A DNA stretch of 48,849 nucleotides from Pseudomonas oleovorans subsp. oleovorans (lineage in GTDB: Bacteria; Pseudomonadota; Gammaproteobacteria; Pseudomonadales; Pseudomonadaceae), in NCBI RefSeq assembly GCF_002197815.1, contig NZ_NIUB01000035.1:1-48849 (forward strand), read 5' to 3'. Positions 31,300 through 38,830 of the stretch are shown piece by piece. Under the pieces are notes generated by a model. The model saw only the letters and a program-made list of their open reading frames with translations. It was not told where the DNA came from and searched no databases. Within the stretch, counting starts at the first letter, position 1. The number at the start of each line of letters is the position of its first letter. The translations under genes were made by a program, and so were the position numbers.

Positions 31300-31608
31300 T
31301 TATGAGCGGTCTGGGCTGTTTGGGTCTTTGAGGTGGTCGGTGCCCCAGGTGTCGCGGAGCAGCTGCCGATCATCCTCGTTGTCGATGTTGTCATCCATGA
31401 ACTTGAGCAATCGATCCAGGGTCATGGGCTGGGATGGGAGATTGGAGACGATTTCGTACCGATAGGCCGTACCGTTGGGGGTGCTCCCGTTACCGGCGCT
31501 GCCGAAACCAAGCGAGTCGGTTGCATTCGACAGGGCCAGCCCGAACTCATCTGGTGATGGCCCTTCAATGGTGATGGTGATCGTGGCCTTGAAAGGCGGC
31601 GTAGTCAT
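31300..31608 (-). CDS. Hypothetical protein, 102 aa
   Basis: Begins with a strand (PFKATITITIEGPSPDEFGL) and a serine/asparagine-rich middle; ends TWGTDHLKDPNSPDRS. It lies 15 bases before the NYN gene and is probably cotranscribed. Not recognised. Confidence 0.6.
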   Translation of the reverse strand: MTTPPFKATITITIEGPSPDEFGLALSNATDSLGFGSAGNGSTPNGTAYRYEIVSNLPSQPMTLDRLLKFMDDNIDNEDDRQLLRDTWGTDHLKDPNSPDRS

Positions 31609-31647
31609 GCTGGGCTCCCATTCTAGGGCTTCGCGGCGCAGAAAGAA

Positions 31648-31670
31648 GACAGCCGCTCGCGGCGGCTGTC
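31648..31670 (-). terminator. Strong hairpin terminator
   Basis: GACAGCCGC pairs with GCGGCTGTC around a short loop (31648-31670); on the minus strand it is followed by TTCTTTCT. It ends the 32246-31732 unit. Confidence 0.65.
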
Positions 31671-31731
31671 AGTGCTGCGCCTAGGATAGTCGGATCGGCC
31701 CCATTGTGACTACGCATCATGCCGGGGCGAG

Positions 31732-31977
31732 TCAGTGCTGGTTGCCGAGGGCGAGCCAGCGCGGCCCGCCCTCAAAGTTTTCGCACAGCCACTGCCAGCC
31801 GGAACTCCCCCTGGAGCTGCCATCGGGGAGCAGCGTCACAACCTCATCTACGCCATTCTCCGGCGTCAGCGTCAGGGTCACGAACCCCAAGCCGACGAAC
31901 TCGTTTGTGATGCTTCCGGGCCTGCCGTCAGCGCTGCGGACTTGTTTGCCAAGCCAGCCAAGAGATTTCGGGATCAT
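31732..31977 (-). CDS. Hypothetical protein, 81 aa
   Basis: ATG 31977 (MIPKSLGWLGKQVR) follows GAGGG. Small beta-rich protein (FVGLGFVTLTLTPENGVDEV) ending GGPRWLALGNQH. Second gene after 31989-32246. Confidence 0.6.
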   Translation of the reverse strand: MIPKSLGWLGKQVRSADGRPGSITNEFVGLGFVTLTLTPENGVDEVVTLLPDGSSRGSSGWQWLCENFEGGPRWLALGNQH

Positions 31978-31988
31978 GGTGGCTGCCC

Positions 31989-32246
31989 TCAACCTGCGGC
32001 CTGTGCGTACTCAGTTCCGCCATGGAAACGCAGCTCGGACTGGTGAAAGTTGCCGGCATAGTTGCCGGTAGCACCGAAGTTGCACTGACAGAAGCCAGTG
32101 CGCGGGTTCACCGAGACTACAGTCATCCAAAATGGCAGGTTCGGGTTCCTGGCCTTCACCTCATCGCCTTTGGCGAACATGACTTCCGACAGAACAGCGA
32201 GCGAGCTATGTGGGGCGGCGACCTGAGCTTGGGATGCAATGGACAT
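31989..32246 (-). CDS. YodC/DUF2158-like small protein, 85 aa
   Basis: The core VMFAKGDEVKARNPNLPFWM, then TVVSVNPRTGFCQC and a C-terminal ELRF, follows the DUF2158 (YodC) barrel pattern. That family has no known function. Promoter box 59 bases upstream. Confidence 0.65.
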   Translation of the reverse strand: MSIASQAQVAAPHSSLAVLSEVMFAKGDEVKARNPNLPFWMTVVSVNPRTGFCQCNFGATGNYAGNFHQSELRFHGGTEYAQAAG

Positions 32247-32272
32247 GGAAGTGATCCTTCATGCGTTGATGT

Positions 32273-32305
32273 GGGATCAATCTTCCCCCTGGTAAGGGTG
32301 TGTCA
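32273..32305 (-). promoter_or_regulatory. TGACACA-class promoter for the 32246 unit
   Basis: TGACACA (32305-32299), 13 bases, GAAGAT; 59 bases to ATG. ACGACTTTCAGTG begins 21-22 bases upstream. Confidence 0.6.
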
Positions 32306-32366
32306 TCTGCCATCACTGAAAGTCGTGGGCGCCGAGAATCGGGAGTGAGGAAGGCTCATTGCCGGC

Positions 32367-32819
32367 TCAATGGTGGCGATGTTGAGGGTGGGGAGTCATC
32401 GGCTTGGGCGTCAGGTTGCGGGCTTTAGCCGCCTCGGCACGCAGCGCCTCCAAACCCTCCAGGTGAGAGAAGGCCGTGGCGGAGGTTTCAGGCGTCACAT
32501 AGGTGAGCACGAAGCTGTTGATCAGACTCTTGAGAAGGCCGGCACAGTCCTCGTTGCGCATGATGCTCATGAGGGTGAACTGTTCCAGCAGGACTGCCGG
32601 TAGGCCCATGAAGAACTCCACGCCGAGCCTGTTGGCCACGTCAGTGAAGTTCCGAGACAGCCCTTCGCGCAGCTGTTCCGCAGTGATGTTGTACCCGCTG
32701 CGACGCAGGTCGTCAGCCGTGAGGCGTCGCCCGCTCCTGAAACCCACTGGTATTGACGCCAGTTCGTTGAGCTTGGCGTGAACTGCGAGTTGGACTATCT
32801 CGTTCATAGAGGGTGACAT
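32367..32819 (-). CDS. Helical hypothetical protein, 150 aa
   Basis: ATG 32819 has an AGGAAG site. Helices with VQLAVHAKLNELASIPVGFR and LREGLSRNFTDVANRL; histidine-rich tail (HPQHRHH). A very weak variant of the shared promoter (TGCTCAA, 13 bases, TAAGAT) starts at 32887, 68 bases upstream. Not recognised. Confidence 0.6.
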   Translation of the reverse strand: MSPSMNEIVQLAVHAKLNELASIPVGFRSGRRLTADDLRRSGYNITAEQLREGLSRNFTDVANRLGVEFFMGLPAVLLEQFTLMSIMRNEDCAGLLKSLINSFVLTYVTPETSATAFSHLEGLEALRAEAAKARNLTPKPMTPHPQHRHH

Positions 32820-32925
32820 TGGGCTTCCTGGAGAAAGTGATTCGCCAAACGCTGGCAGGCTATCTTAGGATTCGGGAGGCTTGAGCAGCCACTCAACCCG
32901 GCGCAGATAGCCGAGTGAGAGCATG

Positions 32926-32950
32926 AAATTCCGCGCATGCGCGGGAATTT
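32926..32950. repeat. Near-palindrome related to 10111-10130
   Basis: AAATTCC, then GCGCATGCGC, then GGGAATTT: 25 bases with one unpaired position, centred on the same GCGCATGCGC core. Confidence 0.5.
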
Positions 32951-33020
32951 GCCAACATGGCCTCGGTGTTTGCTCTAACGCATAGGGTGTTGTGCCCCGG
33001 CCAATCCGGGGCGGATCGTA

Positions 33021-33392
33021 TTAAGCAGCTGCTCGCTTGCTGTTCCAGTATTCGAGGTCGGCTCGAACATGCTGCACAGCAGCTTCAATTGCTGCTCCCA
33101 CGCTTTGTTGCGGCCCCAGGCAGGCCATCGCACGCTCCTGAGTCAACTGGCAGCGGTAGTACAGCCAGTAGCTGGTGCCGCCACAACGGCTACTGACGGC
33201 CAGACCAGTCCAGTCAGCCCCGTACTGCATGAATGCAGCCGCGTTATCGGGTGCCGGCCCGTAAATATCGCCGTTGGCCATGATGTGCGGCAGCTCAAGG
33301 CTGGTGCATTGCTCAAGCAGCTCGCTGGAGTACGGCAGGGCGCTGCGGACAATCTCTACGGCGGCAGCGGCAATCTGGGAGGGGGTCATCAT
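33021..33392 (-). CDS. Hypothetical protein, 123 aa
   Basis: Contains GDIYGPAPDNAAAFMQYGAD and a C-terminal helix (VGAAIEAAVQHVRADLEYW). Own promoter box 61 bases upstream; a CCCCGG/CCGGGG hairpin (32996-33012) lies just after its stop. Not recognised. Confidence 0.65.
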   Translation of the reverse strand: MMTPSQIAAAAVEIVRSALPYSSELLEQCTSLELPHIMANGDIYGPAPDNAAAFMQYGADWTGLAVSSRCGGTSYWLYYRCQLTQERAMACLGPQQSVGAAIEAAVQHVRADLEYWNSKRAAA

Positions 33393-33420
33393 CGTGCAGT
33401 CCTCATGGGTGCTGTTTCAG

Positions 33421-33453
33421 TGAGGCCATGATCCAGGGAAGCCGGCTGTGTCA
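33421..33453 (-). promoter_or_regulatory. TGACACA-class promoter for the 33392 gene
   Basis: TGACACA (33453-33447), 13 bases, GATCAT, then GGCCTCA; 61 bases to ATG. GCGATTTCGGGGG begins 21 bases upstream. Confidence 0.6.
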
Positions 33454-33504
33454 CCGAGGCACCCCCGAAATCGCAAACCCCCAGAGCCGGAACTCAGGCC
33501 GCGA

Positions 33505-33696
33505 TTACCGGCGAACCATCAGGGCGAACTCGTAGTGCCCGTCACGGCCAAAGATGGCCGCGCCACGCACCAGCTTCACGTCTTGGCCATCGAACTGGGC
33601 CAGCACAGCCTCATCTGTGCCCTCAACGGTCTTCTTGAGCTTGTAGCCTTCTGCCGCAATTTCGGGGGCGGTGCCAAAGCCGGTGATCGTCGCCAT
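33505..33696 (-). CDS. Hypothetical protein, 63 aa
   Basis: A small beta-rich protein (FDGQDVKLVRGAAIFGRDGH) with a GGAGATAG site before ATG 33696. Its promoter box is unusually far, 104 bases upstream. Not recognised. Confidence 0.6.
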   Translation of the reverse strand: MATITGFGTAPEIAAEGYKLKKTVEGTDEAVLAQFDGQDVKLVRGAAIFGRDGHYEFALMVRR

Positions 33697-33767
33697 TTTC
33701 TATCTCCTGGAAGTTGGGTTATGCGGGAATCCAGCGCTCTAGGTGCTGTCCTCTGCCTGTTGGGTCT

Positions 33768-33800
33768 GGAGGTAATTCTCGGCTGTCGTGGCTGGTGTCA
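33768..33800 (-). promoter_or_regulatory. TGACACC promoter with long leader for the 33696 gene
   Basis: TGACACC (33800-33794), 13 bases, GAGAAT; GACGATGTT begins 22-23 bases upstream. The leader is about 70 bases, longer than in the other units. Confidence 0.55.
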
Positions 33801-33865
33801 TCGGGAGTACGACCAACATCGTCACTCCCGAATCTGTGAAGCCGGCAGGTGCCGGCGCCTAGGCA

Positions 33866-34114
33866 TCAGAAGTCCAGCACGCCCAGCTCTACGAGCGATT
33901 TCTTGATTTCCTCGTAGGCAGCGGTGGTCTGCTCATCAAGGTCGGTGGATGCCGCAAGAGCTGCACGCTCGATGCGTTCATGATCCAGCTCATCGATCAG
34001 TTCCTCGGCCATGTGCTCGAAGGACTGCCCCTTGGTGTCGGTGACGCGGAGCGAGTAGGAGCGAAGGACGTTTTCCACGTCTTCGGTACTGATCTGGAAT
34101 GCAAAGCAGGCCAT
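33866..34114 (-). CDS. Hypothetical protein, 82 aa
   Basis: Acidic, mostly helical (MAEELIDELDHERIERAALA), with an N-terminal STEDVENVLRSYSLRVTDTK. Resembles small conserved phage/plasmid proteins; not assigned. Second gene of the 34495 unit. Confidence 0.65.
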   Translation of the reverse strand: MACFAFQISTEDVENVLRSYSLRVTDTKGQSFEHMAEELIDELDHERIERAALAASTDLDEQTTAAYEEIKKSLVELGVLDF

Positions 34115-34141
34115 AGAGGTTTCCTCGGTAGTGAAGGACTG

Positions 34142-34495
34142 TCAGATGTGGGCTTCGGCCAAGCTCGGCAGGTGCCAAGTGCTTGCATCCGAATCCAGCT
34201 CGTCATCACAAGCAGCTTCCACCAACCCCGCATGTGCGGCTTCCAGCATCAGCTCCCCGAAAACCACCATTTGATTGGCAGTCACCTCGATGCGCTCCAC
34301 CAGCTCCGTGACGGTCAGGTGCTGGTAATCGGGGCTGATAGTGAAATCACGCACTTCACTCGCCAGAAGGCAATTGCCTTCCTGGGACAGCGTTTTCAGG
34401 CGCGGGTAAACCTCGTCCGCGTCGAACTTGAGCAGGTGGCCATCCACAAAATGGGTGGCTGCGAGGGTCAATGCGCGGGCTACTGCGTGGCTCAT
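34142..34495 (-). CDS. Hypothetical protein, 117 aa
   Basis: Helical and acidic (VTELVERIEVTANQMVVFGE). First gene of a two-gene unit with the conserved promoter 60 bases upstream. Not recognised. Confidence 0.65.
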   Translation of the reverse strand: MSHAVARALTLAATHFVDGHLLKFDADEVYPRLKTLSQEGNCLLASEVRDFTISPDYQHLTVTELVERIEVTANQMVVFGELMLEAAHAGLVEAACDDELDSDASTWHLPSLAEAHI

Positions 34496-34522
34496 GATTC
34501 ATACCTATCGGTGTGTTTGGGA

Positions 34523-34555
34523 TGTAGCCACGATATGGGGGGATTCGATGTGTCA
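34523..34555 (-). promoter_or_regulatory. TGACACA-class promoter for the 34495 unit
   Basis: TGACACA (34555-34549), 13 bases, TATCGT, ACA at the expected start; 60 bases to ATG. GGGGATTTGTTGAG begins 23 bases upstream. Confidence 0.6.
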
Positions 34556-34631
34556 GCGGCCCCACTCAACAAATCCCCGCGCCCCATAACTGGAACCGAA
34601 AGCCGCGCCGGCTAAGCCAGCAGACCAAGAA

Positions 34632-34661
34632 AAAAGGCCACTGGCGGGGCCAGTAGCCTTT
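34632..34661 (-). terminator. Rho-independent terminator after the 34699 gene
   Basis: On the minus strand AAAGGCTACTGG pairs with CCAGTGGCCTTT across CCCCG, followed by TTTC. One bulge. Confidence 0.65.
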
Positions 34662-34698
34662 GGTGTGGCCGCGCCATCCCGGCGCAGGGGTAGGGTCG

Positions 34699-35019
34699 CT
34701 AGCGTAGTGCGTCCAGCCAGCGTTTGACTGCGCCACGCACGTCCGGGGCTTCGGCATACAGCATCTGGGCGAGGCTTCCGTACTCGGTGTCCTCCAGCCG
34801 CTCCAGCCACACGCAGCCATCCCAATCCGGGCCTTCATCCTCATGAAGCTCTGCCAGTGCCTGTGCCGCTTGATCAGCGTGCTGCATCAGCGTTGCGTAG
34901 CCGATGGCGATGATCGACAGATCAAGGCGCTCGGAATTGGCTTCGCCGTAGCGCAGGATCGAATGAAACAGCAGGCCAACGTCTTCGGGGTCTTTGGTGC
35001 GGGTGTTTGTGGTGATCAT
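34699..35019 (-). CDS. Hypothetical protein, 106 aa
   Basis: ATG 35019 (MITTNTRTKDPEDVG) is chosen because the longer frame overlaps the upstream gene. Helical and acidic (YATLMQHADQAAQALAELHE), ending RGAVKRWLDALR. Not recognised. Confidence 0.6.
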   Translation of the reverse strand: MITTNTRTKDPEDVGLLFHSILRYGEANSERLDLSIIAIGYATLMQHADQAAQALAELHEDEGPDWDGCVWLERLEDTEYGSLAQMLYAEAPDVRGAVKRWLDALR

Positions 35020-35071
35020 GAGCGTGTCCGCGTGTAGGTAGTTCGGTGTGTTGCTGGGGTAAGCACCCGCG

Positions 35072-35344
35072 TCAGTGACTGCGGATCGGCTCAACCGGCG
35101 TGAAAATCTGCAAGCCTTGAGTAACGTCCATCGGATCGCAGCAGGCAATCAGTACCCGGCTGTCCTCGTAGATGGCGTAGTGCTCAACTTCCCAGCTATG
35201 GGCTTGAGGAACATTGCGCTCGACAACATGCGGGAACGCCTTGAGGTGGGCATGAAAGGTGGTGCTGTCAACGAATGTCCACTGCCCTGCAACTGCACGC
35301 ACTGGCTTGCGGAGTGGGTACTGGTGTTCGGCTTGCGTCATCAT
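35072..35344 (-). CDS. Hypothetical protein, 90 aa
   Basis: Mixed strands and loops (WEVEHYAIYEDSRVLIACCD). First gene of a two-gene unit; promoter box 64 bases upstream. Not recognised. Confidence 0.65.
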   Translation of the reverse strand: MMTQAEHQYPLRKPVRAVAGQWTFVDSTTFHAHLKAFPHVVERNVPQAHSWEVEHYAIYEDSRVLIACCDPMDVTQGLQIFTPVEPIRSH

Positions 35345-35375
35345 GTTTGGCTCCTGATGAAGGGCTTCCGGTTTA

Positions 35376-35408
35376 TGGAGTCATCATCAGGCCAAGGGCG
35401 CTGTGTCA
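35376..35408 (-). promoter_or_regulatory. TGACACA-class promoter for the 35344 unit
   Basis: TGACACA (35408-35402), 13 bases, GATGAT, CCA at the expected start; 64 bases to ATG. GACGATTTTCAGC begins 32 bases upstream. Confidence 0.6.
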
Positions 35409-35485
35409 CCGCAGCGAGGGCTAACAAGCTGAAAATCGTCAAAGCCATGGTTGTGAAATGGGCCGCCCGATCCCAAGCCTATTGA

Positions 35486-35514
35486 AAGCGGGCCGTGGAC
35501 TGTGGAACCCGCTT
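35486..35514 (-). terminator. Possible terminator after the 35513 gene
   Basis: AAGCGGG pairs with CCCGCTT across a 15-base loop, followed by TC on the minus strand; overlaps the stop codon. Weak. Confidence 0.35.
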
Positions 35515-35755
35515 ACCACTGAACCTCACCATCGGCGTAGCCGTATTTCTCGCGCTCGGCTCGCTCACGCAGCACAGAGGCAGGAGGTAAAGGCGGGAAG
35601 GCGCGAACAACCTTGATAAACGGCCCGCTATACCCCGTCACAACACCTTTGACCTGCAACTTGATTTGCAACTCAGCCTCGGTCGGTGCGGTGTAGCTCA
35701 CGCCGTTGGCACCCGACCGTATATCAGTGAACTCGTAGTGTTCGATGTGGCCCAT
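35513..35755 (-). CDS. Hypothetical protein, 80 aa
   Basis: MGHIEHYEFTDIRSGANGVS followed by AELQIKLQVKGVVTGYSG; beta-rich with a proline-rich link and a charged tail. Ten bases after 35766-36515 and probably cotranscribed. Not recognised. Confidence 0.6.
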   Translation of the reverse strand: MGHIEHYEFTDIRSGANGVSYTAPTEAELQIKLQVKGVVTGYSGPFIKVVRAFPPLPPASVLRERAEREKYGYADGEVQW

Positions 35756-35765
35756 GACACAACCC

Positions 35766-36515
35766 TCAATTGCAGGTCAGAAATTTCAGTGGCGAGGGGA
35801 TCACCGCAGGCTGCTGCCCGAACAGGTACTGCTCGGCACAGTCTTTGTCCGCTTGCTGGGGCTTGCCCAAGCTGGCTCGGAACTGGAGCGCATTGAACTC
35901 ATCGCCTCGGGCCTGTGCCTCGTCCAGGGCGTTCTGCATCAGCCACTGATCGACACGCTTGAGGGTGTTGGATGCCTTGCGCTCGCCACCAAGGTCGATC
36001 TTGGGAAACGGCGAGCAGAGTCGCCCCGAGGCACTGCGGACAACTTCCCCAGCTGAATAGGCGCCACCGATACGTCCCTGGCGAACGGGATCGGCTGCCG
36101 TCTTTGCGGGGCGTGGATCGCTTACGAACTCGGTGTAGAAGCGAAGAAGTTCAGCTGAGCCTGCCTTGAACTGGACGTGTACGCTAAGCGTCCCTTCTTG
36201 TTCGGCGAGGCCGACACGGTACTGCCTGACCCACTTATCGCCAGTCGGCACCCACTCTGCGGCATCAATGACTTTGTACCCTTGGTCATGACGCTGGAAA
36301 TGATTGCTTGCCGAGGCGGCGCGAGCGAGCCGCAGCCCTTCCGGGTCATCGGTCACGATGGTTTCGGGCTGGCACTCAACGATCACGCCCCCTTCATGAA
36401 ATACACCCGCGCCGTCCGGCATGATCCAGCCGAGGGTGGCGTAGCCGTTGGAGGTGAATCGACACTGGATGCCTTTGAGGTCGATCAGCTCGATGCTGTG
36501 TTGCTGCCAGTTCAT
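35766..36515 (-). CDS. Unknown protein with GWIMPDG motif, 249 aa
   Basis: A domain around residues 14-60 (GIQCRFTSNGYATLGWIMPD, PETIVTDDPEGLRLARAA) recurs in 38120-38806 (GVRCKFSSASAEHDGWIMPD, PETISTGNADGLFLARSA), so the two are paralogues. The C-terminal third (DNTLKRVDQ-like helices, CAEQYLFGQQPAV) is unique. Soluble; not recognised. Promoter box 56 bases upstream. Confidence 0.7.
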   Translation of the reverse strand: MNWQQHSIELIDLKGIQCRFTSNGYATLGWIMPDGAGVFHEGGVIVECQPETIVTDDPEGLRLARAASASNHFQRHDQGYKVIDAAEWVPTGDKWVRQYRVGLAEQEGTLSVHVQFKAGSAELLRFYTEFVSDPRPAKTAADPVRQGRIGGAYSAGEVVRSASGRLCSPFPKIDLGGERKASNTLKRVDQWLMQNALDEAQARGDEFNALQFRASLGKPQQADKDCAEQYLFGQQPAVIPSPLKFLTCN

Positions 36516-36538
36516 AACGCTGCCCTATGTGATGGATA

Positions 36539-36571
36539 AGGGGCCATCATCAGGGCCGCAAAGACGTGTCA
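36539..36571 (-). promoter_or_regulatory. TGACACG-class promoter for the 36515 unit
   Basis: TGACACG (36571-36565), 13 bases, GATGAT, then GGCCCC; 56 bases to ATG. Confidence 0.55.
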
Positions 36572-36631
36572 TCGCCAGTCGGGCAACTTCCCCAATACCC
36601 AATCTCAGAACCGAGCCATTGCCACCCCAGA

Positions 36632-36658
36632 AAAGACAAAGCCCGCTTACGCGGGCTT
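36632..36658 (-). terminator. Terminator after the 36667 gene
   Basis: AAGCCCGC (36639-36646) pairs with GCGGGCTT (36651-36658); on the minus strand followed by TGTCTTTT. Eight bases after the stop. Confidence 0.75.
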
Positions 36659-36666
36659 CGTGTTGA

Positions 36667-36825
36667 TTACTGAGGGTCAACCTCATCCAGGACTGCTTGA
36701 GCTGACAGAATGTCCTGGCAAAGCTGGCAGGTGCAGGACTGAGAGTGCTCTTGGGGCTTGGCCGATTCAACCAAGCAACCGAGCACAGACACCAAACGAA
36801 GTTGCTGATCTTCGGTGAGATTCAT
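36667..36825 (-). CDS. Small cysteine-containing protein, 52 aa
   Basis: MNLTEDQQLRLVSVLGCLVE, then CTCQLCQDILSAQAVLDEVD. A CxCxxC cluster may bind metal. ATG 36825 follows GGAGCC, and a terminator follows the stop, which supports a real short gene. Cotranscribed with 36844-37260. Confidence 0.6.
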   Translation of the reverse strand: MNLTEDQQLRLVSVLGCLVESAKPQEHSQSCTCQLCQDILSAQAVLDEVDPQ

Positions 36826-36843
36826 GAGGGCTCCGTTTGGCAG

Positions 36844-37260
36844 TTAGCGAGCTTGCAGCTGATCGCGCATAGCTGCGACAGGGATGCTGGCGAAGAACTC
36901 ACCTGTGACACAGCAGGTGTCGCCTTGATCGTCCTCAACATCGGTATCGCAACCAGAAAGGACAAGGCGAATGTGGCTCCCTTCATTGAAGGCGTCCAAG
37001 AACAATTCCAGATCGAGCACCCCATCCAGGCCCGTATCGTCACCGTCCTCGTTGATGAATGCTGCTTCAAAACCATCAGCCCCGAGGTCAATGCTCACAG
37101 ACTTGATGCGCATATCGCTATTCAGCATCTGGGTGAAGCTCTCGATAGCAGCCACGGTAGCAGCAGAAAACTGAACAACCACCTTTTCCGGCGTCAGCTC
37201 GGCACTGAGGTCATCCATTCCGTAGGTTTCGAGGGGGAGGGTGATTACCTGCTTCGACAT
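36844..37260 (-). CDS. Acidic hypothetical protein, 138 aa
   Basis: Strongly acidic (FEAAFINEDGDDTGLDGVLD, then DTDVEDDQGDTCC). Regular strand/helix alternation. Not recognised; an acidic DNA-mimic role is conceivable but unsupported. Promoter box 60 bases upstream. Confidence 0.65.
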   Translation of the reverse strand: MSKQVITLPLETYGMDDLSAELTPEKVVVQFSAATVAAIESFTQMLNSDMRIKSVSIDLGADGFEAAFINEDGDDTGLDGVLDLELFLDAFNEGSHIRLVLSGCDTDVEDDQGDTCCVTGEFFASIPVAAMRDQLQAR

Positions 37261-37287
37261 TTGGTGCTCCTGCTGAGCTGTTTGTGA

Positions 37288-37320
37288 TGTGCTCAGTATC
37301 AGGGACAGTTGGCTGTGTCA
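37288..37320 (-). promoter_or_regulatory. TGACACA-class promoter for the 37260 unit
   Basis: TGACACA (37320-37314), 13 bases, GATACT, ACA near the expected start; 60 bases to ATG. Confidence 0.6.
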
Positions 37321-37396
37321 TTCCAGGGAGCAGGCTGGGCAGGGAAATGCTCGACTCCAAAGCTGGCGCCCGAGGAATGCAGGCGCTGGGCGGTAG

Positions 37397-37424
37397 AAAA
37401 ACAAAGCCCGCTTGCGCGGGCCTT
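37397..37424 (-). terminator. Terminator of the 38806 operon
   Basis: AAGCCCGC pairs with GCGGGCCTT, with TTTTT on the minus strand side (AAAAA at 37397-37401). The stem is nearly the same as at 36632-36658. Bases 37425-37591 hold no gene I can support. Confidence 0.65.
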
Positions 37425-37591
37425 GATTTGCCGGGTTTCCAGTAAGTCACCGGCCCCCATTCTTCCTGGGCACTCCCTAACTTAGCCGTCTCAGTTTCGG
37501 GTATCGCTTCTATCGACTGGTTGCGCAGTCGAGGTGCGGCGCGAGAGTCATGAATATAGCAGCGCGACCCCAGCGCTGCTAGTGGATGCAG

Positions 37592-37786
37592 CTATCCCTC
37601 ACTGTGGCTCGAAAGCTTCTTGGCCGTGTCCGAGAGGTCGTGAAGCGTGTGGCAGTTGCCGCAGGACAGATAGACGGCTGGGAACAGCTCTCCGTCAATG
37701 TCCGTGCCTTGGGACTCTATGCGGTAGCCCCACATATCGTTGCAACCGCAGTTCCCGCAGATCAGGTGGAGTCTTGCTCTTGCCAT
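37592..37786 (-). CDS. Zinc-ribbon protein, 64 aa
   Basis: CGNCGC (about residues 10-15) and CGNCHTLHDLS (about 42-52) form a four-cysteine zinc ribbon. Last gene of the 38806-37592 operon. Not assigned. Confidence 0.65.
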   Translation of the reverse strand: MARARLHLICGNCGCNDMWGYRIESQGTDIDGELFPAVYLSCGNCHTLHDLSDTAKKLSSHSEG

Positions 37787-37798
37787 GACGTTGGCCTT

Positions 37799-38077
37799 TC
37801 AGAGGCGGGATAGCCAGCGGTAAACGTTGTCGTGAATCGACAGCGCCTTGTCCATGTCCGGCTGTGCAAGCTCGCTGAGGAATGGGCTGGATTCCACGAA
37901 CAGGCGGCGAGGGTTGGTATGAAGAAACGTGGCGCTAGTGTCGCAGGCCGCTTGAATCGAGGCCTCGTTGGCGGACGGCAACTGCTCCAGCTTGCCCTCT
38001 GGAAGGGCATCAGCTGCCATCCGCCGAGATTCTGCCTCCAGCTCATCGCGGCGTGCCTGCACCACGATGAACTTCAC
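37799..38077 (-). CDS. Hypothetical protein, 92 aa
   Basis: Helical (QARRDELEAESRRMAADALP), ending IHDNVYRWLSRL. Twelve bases upstream of the zinc-ribbon gene. Not recognised. Confidence 0.6.
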   Translation of the reverse strand: MKFIVVQARRDELEAESRRMAADALPEGKLEQLPSANEASIQAACDTSATFLHTNPRRLFVESSPFLSELAQPDMDKALSIHDNVYRWLSRL

Positions 38078-38119
38078 TTTCTTGGTGTGCCGAAAGCGGG
38101 CCTGTTGTAGGCAGGCAGT

Positions 38120-38806
38120 TCATGCTGCCGTTTGCTGACTGGCCCGCTTGGAGAGCCTGTCGAGAGTTATCTGACGAACCAACTCGCGCTCGGCGCGGGC
38201 CGCTTCATCGCGGGTCTTGAACGTGAAGTCGCCGGGTTGGCCCAGCGCTTGCCGGCGCCCATCACACACAATGCGCCACGCACCGTCATCGTAGTTGTTG
38301 CTCACGCAGCCGCAACCCCCGGAAGGGTATTGCACGTTGCGAACATACCAGCCGCCGTGCCGCCATTGGGTATAGGCCGGCACCCAGTTCGCGCTCTCGT
38401 CGAGTGCGTCGGTGACGTTGAACTGGCGGGCCGAGAATGCCTTCGCCGAGTCTTTGATGAAGCGGACGATCACCTCGACCTCGATGTGAGTATTCCCACG
38501 CTTGGCGTTGCAGACGCGGATCAGATCATCACCATCTGCGAACCAACCGATGGACTTGGTGTAGACGTAGCCGAAGTCGGTAGTGGCGAACATCAGCTCA
38601 GCGACTGCGCTGCGGGCCAGGAACAGGCCATCTGCATTGCCTGTCGAGATTGTCTCGGGGGCATAGATGCGCTGGGTATTGTCGGCGTAATCGACGCCAG
38701 AGCCATCCGGCATGATCCATCCGTCATGCTCGGCGCTCGCGCTACTGAACTTGCAGCGCACGCCTTCGGCTTCGATCTGGGCGCGGGTGAATTTGTCGTT
38801 GCTCAT
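38120..38806 (-). CDS. Unknown protein with GWIMPDG motif, 228 aa
   Basis: ATG 38806 (MSNDKFTRAQIEAEGV) has a strong AGGAGGG site. Shares the GWIMPDG domain with 35766-36515. The C-terminal part (CDGRRQALGQPGDFTFKTRD, then a helix ARAERELVRQITLDRLSKR) is different. A CGCVSN loop follows a glycine-rich turn. First gene of a three-gene operon. Function unknown. Confidence 0.7.
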   Translation of the reverse strand: MSNDKFTRAQIEAEGVRCKFSSASAEHDGWIMPDGSGVDYADNTQRIYAPETISTGNADGLFLARSAVAELMFATTDFGYVYTKSIGWFADGDDLIRVCNAKRGNTHIEVEVIVRFIKDSAKAFSARQFNVTDALDESANWVPAYTQWRHGGWYVRNVQYPSGGCGCVSNNYDDGAWRIVCDGRRQALGQPGDFTFKTRDEAARAERELVRQITLDRLSKRASQQTAA

Positions 38807-38830
38807 GGGGAGTACCCTCCTGTTTTTGGT

